From assembly GCA_017987895.1 (NCBI GenBank), contig JAGNSU010000028.1, positions 1 to 36,780 on the forward strand: a DNA stretch of 36,780 bases, read 5' to 3'. Position 1 is the stretch's first letter. Every line of letters starts with the position of its first letter. The notes under the pieces are model-generated. The model was given only the letters and a program-made list of their open reading frames with translations. It was not told where the DNA came from and ran no database searches. This DNA comes from Flavobacteriales bacterium (lineage in GTDB: Bacteria; Bacteroidota; Bacteroidia; Flavobacteriales_F; PHOS-HE28). Made by a program: the position numbers and the translations under genes. This document shows, in pieces, positions 32,936-36,780 of this stretch.

Positions 32936-35193
32936 GAGCCGCAACGCTTCCTGCCGCCATCGTTGCGATCGTCCTGGTCTCCTGCACCGGACTGAAGCAC
33001 GCCACCCCCGAACGACCCTTGTTCGCGGGCTTCGATGTGGAATGGGAACAAGCACCCGTGGAGCATCGGAAACGCATCACCCACGAACTCGAGAAAGTGG
33101 TGCGACCAGCGCCGAACACCAGCATCCTGGGGCTGCGGCCCACGGTCGCCTTGCACAACGCCATCAAGGAACCGCGTAAACCCAAAGGCCTGCGCAATCT
33201 GCTGAAGAACAAGATCGGGTCCGCACCGGTCTACCTCGCCGATGTTCCCCTCAAGGACATCAACGCGGCCTTCGAGAACCGCATGAACAACCATGGCTAC
33301 TTCGCGGCCAGCAGCCGTTATGAGGAGAAGACCTCTGGTCGCAGAGCGCGGGTGGTGTTCTTCATAACCGCGCGCACACCCCACCGGCTCCGCACCATCA
33401 CCTATGCGGATAGTACCGATACCCTGAGCGCACGCATCGCTGGCGCGGCCGAACGCTCGCCCTTGTATCCTGGTCAACTGTACGACCTGGCCGTGCTGGA
33501 CGCTGAACGCTCCCGGATGGTAGCGCAACTACGCAACGCAGGATGGTACTACATGAAGGACGATGACCTGGTGTTCGCGGCGGACACTTCCGTGGGTGAC
33601 CACGAAATGGACATCCGGTTGCGCGTGAGATCCGCCACGAAGCCGAAGGCGCGACAGCGTTACACCCTTGGCGAAGTGCGCGTGCATGGCGATCACGATG
33701 ACCTGCTACCGCCGAACGACAGTGTCCTGGTGGACAGCACCATCTACATCAACTACCTGAACAACTACCGACCCTCCACCATCGTGCGCGGCGTGTCCCT
33801 ACGTCCGGGGCAGTTCTACTCGGCCCGCCGAACGGACAACACCACGCAATACCTCAGCAGCTACGGGGTGTTCAAAAGCGTGCGCGTGAACTTTTTGGAG
33901 GATACGCTCCAGGTCGGTGTGTTGCACGCGGATGTGCTGCTGGTCCCGCAGAAACGATGGTCGTTGTTCTCCGAACTGAACGCCATCAGCAAGAGCAACA
34001 ATTTCGCGGGCCCGGGGCTGCGTGTCGGCTTCAAGGACCGCGATCTTTTCCGCGGGGCGGAAACCTTCACCGCCGATGTGAACGGGCGGTTCGAGACGCA
34101 GGTGGCCGGGGCGAACAAAGGGACCAATGCGTACGAGATCGGTGTGAAGCTCGCGCTGAAGATCCCCCGGATAGTGCCGTTCCGGTCGCTGCGCTCCGTG
34201 AGCAGTTCGGCACCTACCACGCGTGCTGAGCTCGGCTACGGTCTTTTCCGGCGGGTGGGCCTCTACGGGCTGGAGTCCTTCAACACCTCCTTCGGTTACG
34301 TATGGCGCCAGAACCCGCGCGTGTGGCATGATGCCCGCGTGCTCGACATGAGCTACAATTCGTTGTACTACAGCAGCGACGAGTTCACCGCCTTCCTGGA
34401 TACCAACGAGGCCGTGAAGCGTAGTTTCGAGGAACAGTTCATCCTCGGGTTCGGCTACACCTACACCATCACCACGCGACAACGGAACAGCGCATCGGGC
34501 TACCTGCTCGCGAGCATCGGCTTCGATGAGAGCGGCAACTTGCTCAACGGTATTTACCGGTTGGGCGGCCCCAGGCCCGAGGGGGGCGACCTGCTCTTCG
34601 ATCGCCGCTTCTCGCAGTTCGTCCGCTTCCGCCCGGAACTGCGCTACAACAGCCGCATGGGCGCGCACGGCGATCGCATCGTGGCGCGGTTGCTGGCCGG
34701 CATCGCACTGCCCTATGGCAACTCGGACGTGGTGCCCTATGTCAAGCAGTTCTTCGTGGGGGGTACGAACAGCGTTCGTGCGTTCCGCGCCCGCTCGGTG
34801 GGGCCTGGGGCGTATACGCCCGATGTGAGCAATGGGCTCCTCATCGATCAGACCGGCGATATCCGTTTCGAGGCGAACATCGAATACCGCTTCACCATCG
34901 CCGGTTTCTTCAAAGGAGCCGTGTTCGGCGATGCGGGCAACATCTGGTTGGTACACGACGATCCACAGCGTCCCGGCGGCAACTTCGAATGGGGGCATGC
35001 ACTGTCCGAACTGGCCGTGGGTGCCGGCGTTGGTCTACGCTTCGACCCGGAAGTGATCGTGGTGCGGCTGGACCTGGCCACGCCCCTGCGCGAACCGTCC
35101 CGGCCGGCCGGCGACCGTTGGGTCTTCGATGATCTGAACCCGAAGATCTTCGCTAACGTGGTGTTCAATATCGCGATCGGTTACCCTTTCTAA
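32932..35193 (+). CDS. tamL: BamA/TamA-family outer-membrane lipoprotein, TamL type
   Basis: The 753-residue protein starts with a lipoprotein signal (MRAATLPAAIVAIVLVSC, Cys18). POTRA-like domains fill about residues 65-330, for example KDINAAFENRMNNHGYFAAS and a VRVNFLEDTLQVGVLHADVL strand. An Omp85 barrel follows with the conserved loop-6 motif NSVRAFR (V615-R619 region), and the protein ends in VVFNIAIGYPF with a terminal Phe. Lipidated TamA-like proteins (TamL) paired with TamB are characteristic of Bacteroidota. The ATG overlaps the tamB stop as ATGA, so translation is probably coupled, and the two products probably form one envelope complex. Confidence 0.92.
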   Translation: MRAATLPAAIVAIVLVSCTGLKHATPERPLFAGFDVEWEQAPVEHRKRITHELEKVVRPAPNTSILGLRPTVALHNAIKEPRKPKGLRNLLKNKIGSAPVYLADVPLKDINAAFENRMNNHGYFAASSRYEEKTSGRRARVVFFITARTPHRLRTITYADSTDTLSARIAGAAERSPLYPGQLYDLAVLDAERSRMVAQLRNAGWYYMKDDDLVFAADTSVGDHEMDIRLRVRSATKPKARQRYTLGEVRVHGDHDDLLPPNDSVLVDSTIYINYLNNYRPSTIVRGVSLRPGQFYSARRTDNTTQYLSSYGVFKSVRVNFLEDTLQVGVLHADVLLVPQKRWSLFSELNAISKSNNFAGPGLRVGFKDRDLFRGAETFTADVNGRFETQVAGANKGTNAYEIGVKLALKIPRIVPFRSLRSVSSSAPTTRAELGYGLFRRVGLYGLESFNTSFGYVWRQNPRVWHDARVLDMSYNSLYYSSDEFTAFLDTNEAVKRSFEEQFILGFGYTYTITTRQRNSASGYLLASIGFDESGNLLNGIYRLGGPRPEGGDLLFDRRFSQFVRFRPELRYNSRMGAHGDRIVARLLAGIALPYGNSDVVPYVKQFFVGGTNSVRAFRARSVGPGAYTPDVSNGLLIDQTGDIRFEANIEYRFTIAGFFKGAVFGDAGNIWLVHDDPQRPGGNFEWGHALSELAVGAGVGLRFDPEVIVVRLDLATPLREPSRPAGDRWVFDDLNPKIFANVVFNIAIGYPF

Positions 35194-35347
35194 GGCCGGA
35201 CCGATCACGGCGATCTTATGCCATTTCGCACTATAGAGGCATCCGATCCGCTTGCTCTTTTTCCGCATGCCTTCTCCGAGCAGTTCGTCCCGACGGCACC
35301 GCTACGCGGCGAGATGATCCGTTCATCGACGGGGCGCGCGCCTGCGC

Positions 35348-35355
35348 TATGTTCG
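35348..35355 (+). promoter_or_regulatory. Possible -7 element for nhaA
   Basis: TATGTTCG differs from TAnnTTTG in one base and lies 7 bp before the nhaA ATG, so any transcript would have almost no leader. The remaining part of the 169-bp gap between tamL and nhaA shows no other clear signal. Confidence 0.35.
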
Positions 35356-35362
35356 CGCAACC

Positions 35363-36517
35363 ATGCGCGCCACCCAACTCTTTCAGGACCTCTTTTCCAG
35401 CGAGAAGGTCGGTGGCCTGCTCCTGGTGCTCTGCGCGGCGGTTTCGCTCTTGCTCACCAACTCCGCGTGGGGTGGGCACTATGTGGATATCTGGCACACG
35501 GATCTCGGCGGGCGGCCCCTGGAGTTCTGGATCAACGATGGCTTGATGACGGTGTTCTTTCTCATGGTGGGCCTCGAATTGGAACGCGAGCTCTACATCG
35601 GCGAACTGAGCGGACCCAAGCAGGCGATGCTGCCGGCCTTGGCCGCGCTGGGTGGTATGCTCGTGCCCGCTGGCATTTATGCACTGCTGAACCATGGCAC
35701 GCCAACAGCGGGCGGGGCGGGCATTCCCATGGCCACGGATATCGCCTTCGCCATCGGGGTACTGGCCTTGCTGGGTGATCGTGTGCCGTTGGCGTTGAAG
35801 ATCTTCCTGACCGCCCTCGCCGTGATGGACGACCTTGGGGCGATCCTTACCATCGCCATCTTCTACTCGCACGACCTGAACTGGGCCTTTCTCGGTGGCG
35901 CTCTAGGGCTCTTCGGCCTGCTGGGCCTGTTGAACCGGTTGAAAGTGATGCGACTGGCCATCTACCTGCCGCTCGGAGCAGTGCTGTGGTACCTAATGAT
36001 GCGCTCAGGGGTCCATGCCACCATCTCGGGTGTATTGCTGGCCTTCGCGATCCCTTTCGGCGACGGCGGCGAACGAAGTCCCTCGTTCCGGTTGCAGCAC
36101 GTGTTGCACAAGCCCGTGGCCTTCATGATCATGCCGCTCTTCGCCTTGGCGAACACCTGCGTTCTGTTGGCGCCGAACTCGTTATCCGCACTCTCATCCG
36201 TTGGCAGCTTGGGCATCTTCTTCGGGTTGGTGGTGGGGAAGCCACTGGGTATCGCGCTCTTCAGCGGAGGTGCGATCGCTTTGGGTTGGTGCGCTTTGCC
36301 GGAGGGCACCCGCTTCCGGGACCTGATCGGCGTGGGGTTTTTGGCGGGCATCGGATTCACCATGAGCATCTTCATCACCTTGCTGGCCTTCGAGGAGGAA
36401 GGCATGATCGTGCAAGCCAAGACGGCGATCCTCCTGTCCTCCGTGGCGGCGGCAATGCTCGGTGCGCTGTGGTTGATGCTATCGTTGAAAGGGTCGACCG
36501 ACGCAGCGCCGAACTAG
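35363..36517 (+). CDS. nhaA: Na+/H+ antiporter NhaA
   Basis: NhaA exports Na+ in exchange for H+ and regulates pH and sodium in the cytoplasm. The 384-residue protein has about twelve hydrophobic helices, the Thr-Asp pair in MATDIAFAIG (125-126), matching Thr132-Asp133 of E. coli NhaA, the ion-binding Asp pair in AVMDDLGAI (156-157), and the MPLFALANTCV and GFLAGIGFTMSIFI segments. The start MRATQLFQDLFSSEKVGGLL fits the family. It has no functional link to its neighbours that I can see. Confidence 0.96.
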   Translation: MRATQLFQDLFSSEKVGGLLLVLCAAVSLLLTNSAWGGHYVDIWHTDLGGRPLEFWINDGLMTVFFLMVGLELERELYIGELSGPKQAMLPALAALGGMLVPAGIYALLNHGTPTAGGAGIPMATDIAFAIGVLALLGDRVPLALKIFLTALAVMDDLGAILTIAIFYSHDLNWAFLGGALGLFGLLGLLNRLKVMRLAIYLPLGAVLWYLMMRSGVHATISGVLLAFAIPFGDGGERSPSFRLQHVLHKPVAFMIMPLFALANTCVLLAPNSLSALSSVGSLGIFFGLVVGKPLGIALFSGGAIALGWCALPEGTRFRDLIGVGFLAGIGFTMSIFITLLAFEEEGMIVQAKTAILLSSVAAAMLGALWLMLSLKGSTDAAPN

Positions 36518-36780
36518 AGCCACGGAACACCACCGAGCAATGGTCCAATGGGCTCTCCGCCCATGAACATCGGGTCCCCTCCTTCACCGGAGGCGCAGAC
36601 CTGGTCTTGTGCGCATCGATATCGACACGTAGCGCACCGATGCGTTCGCGCATGGCTCCTGGCGCGTCTTTGTGCCGATGGTGTCAGGGGAGGCAGGGGG
36701 AGGCATGAGGAAGTCCCTCCCCGATCCGCTCCGTTCCTTCCCCTGTGGCAAAGTGTATGGCGCATGCGGTGGCCAACGTT
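36518..36780. other. Right end without a supported gene
   Basis: No convincing coding frame occurs here. Short hairpins are ATGGGC (36548-36553) with GCCCAT (36559-36564), CCTCC (36578-36582) with GGAGG (36589-36593), and GGGGAGG (36697-36703) with CCTCCCC (36716-36722). One of them may end the nhaA transcript. An ATG at 36757 could start a gene beyond the edge, but the visible part is too short to judge. Confidence 0.4.

Noticed and set aside
33799..34998. 399-codon open frame antisense to tamL
   Set aside because: The Omp85 barrel motifs on the plus strand are clear; the antisense product has no coherent pattern.
36514..36765. Minus-strand open frame of 83 codons at the right end
   Set aside because: Its beginning is Arg/Cys/His-rich and unlike a protein start; only the last 20 residues look protein-like, which is not enough to call a gene.
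1..36780. Prophage, insertion sequence, CRISPR array, tRNA or rRNA
   Set aside because: I found no transposase, integrase or phage gene, no regularly spaced repeats, and no tRNA- or rRNA-like sequence.

Overview
The window comes from a GC-rich member of the Bacteroidota, most likely a Flavobacteriales-type lineage. This rests on the gliding-associated genes gldB and gldC, an FtsZ that ends in NPFLHDNVD, a MraY with a large insertion, a tamB plus lipoprotein BamA-family (TamL-type) pair, TPR-LytS kinases with a LytTR regulator, and several TAnnTTTG elements, the -7 motif of the Bacteroidota primary sigma factor. MurE carries DNPR, which predicts a meso-diaminopimelate peptidoglycan in a diderm cell.

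Left arm (1-6089, + strand): two tandem paralogous LytS-type sensor kinases (the first cut by the window edge), a short lipoprotein, a secreted protein with a carboxypeptidase-regulatory-like fold, a LytTR response regulator and an unrecognised exported protein with a TTG start. The intergenic DNA here holds a 111-bp imperfect palindrome, a GC-rich hairpin of a type seen again at 24420, and a 27-bp element repeated at the same distance upstream of the two secreted-protein genes.

Centre (6108-22552, - strand): a complete Bacteroidota-style dcw cluster, in transcription order mraZ, rsmH, ftsL, ftsI, murE, mraY, murD, an orphan MurD C-terminal-domain gene, ftsW, murG, murC, ftsQ, ftsA, ftsZ, followed by yqeY. 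Most junctions overlap by a few bases or are separated by only a few. Two hairpins follow ftsZ. Upstream of mraZ lie three MraZ-type boxes in perfect 10-bp register, and about 100 bp further out lie two more boxes in the opposite orientation.

Right arm (22942-36517, mostly + strand): an alpha/beta hydrolase, engB, convergent gldC and gldB, an outer-membrane barrel protein that starts 13 bp from gldB on the other strand, nadE, the large tamB gene translationally overlapping tamL, and nhaA.

Together the window encodes peptidoglycan precursor synthesis and septation (dcw), envelope assembly and surface machinery (TamB/TamL, GldB/GldC, barrel protein) and a sensory system that could report on the envelope. 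I see no phage, insertion sequence, CRISPR array, tRNA or rRNA. The most unusual item is the free-standing MurD C-terminal-domain paralogue at 14080-14592, followed by the mirror-image MraZ-box pair and the duplicated leader element.
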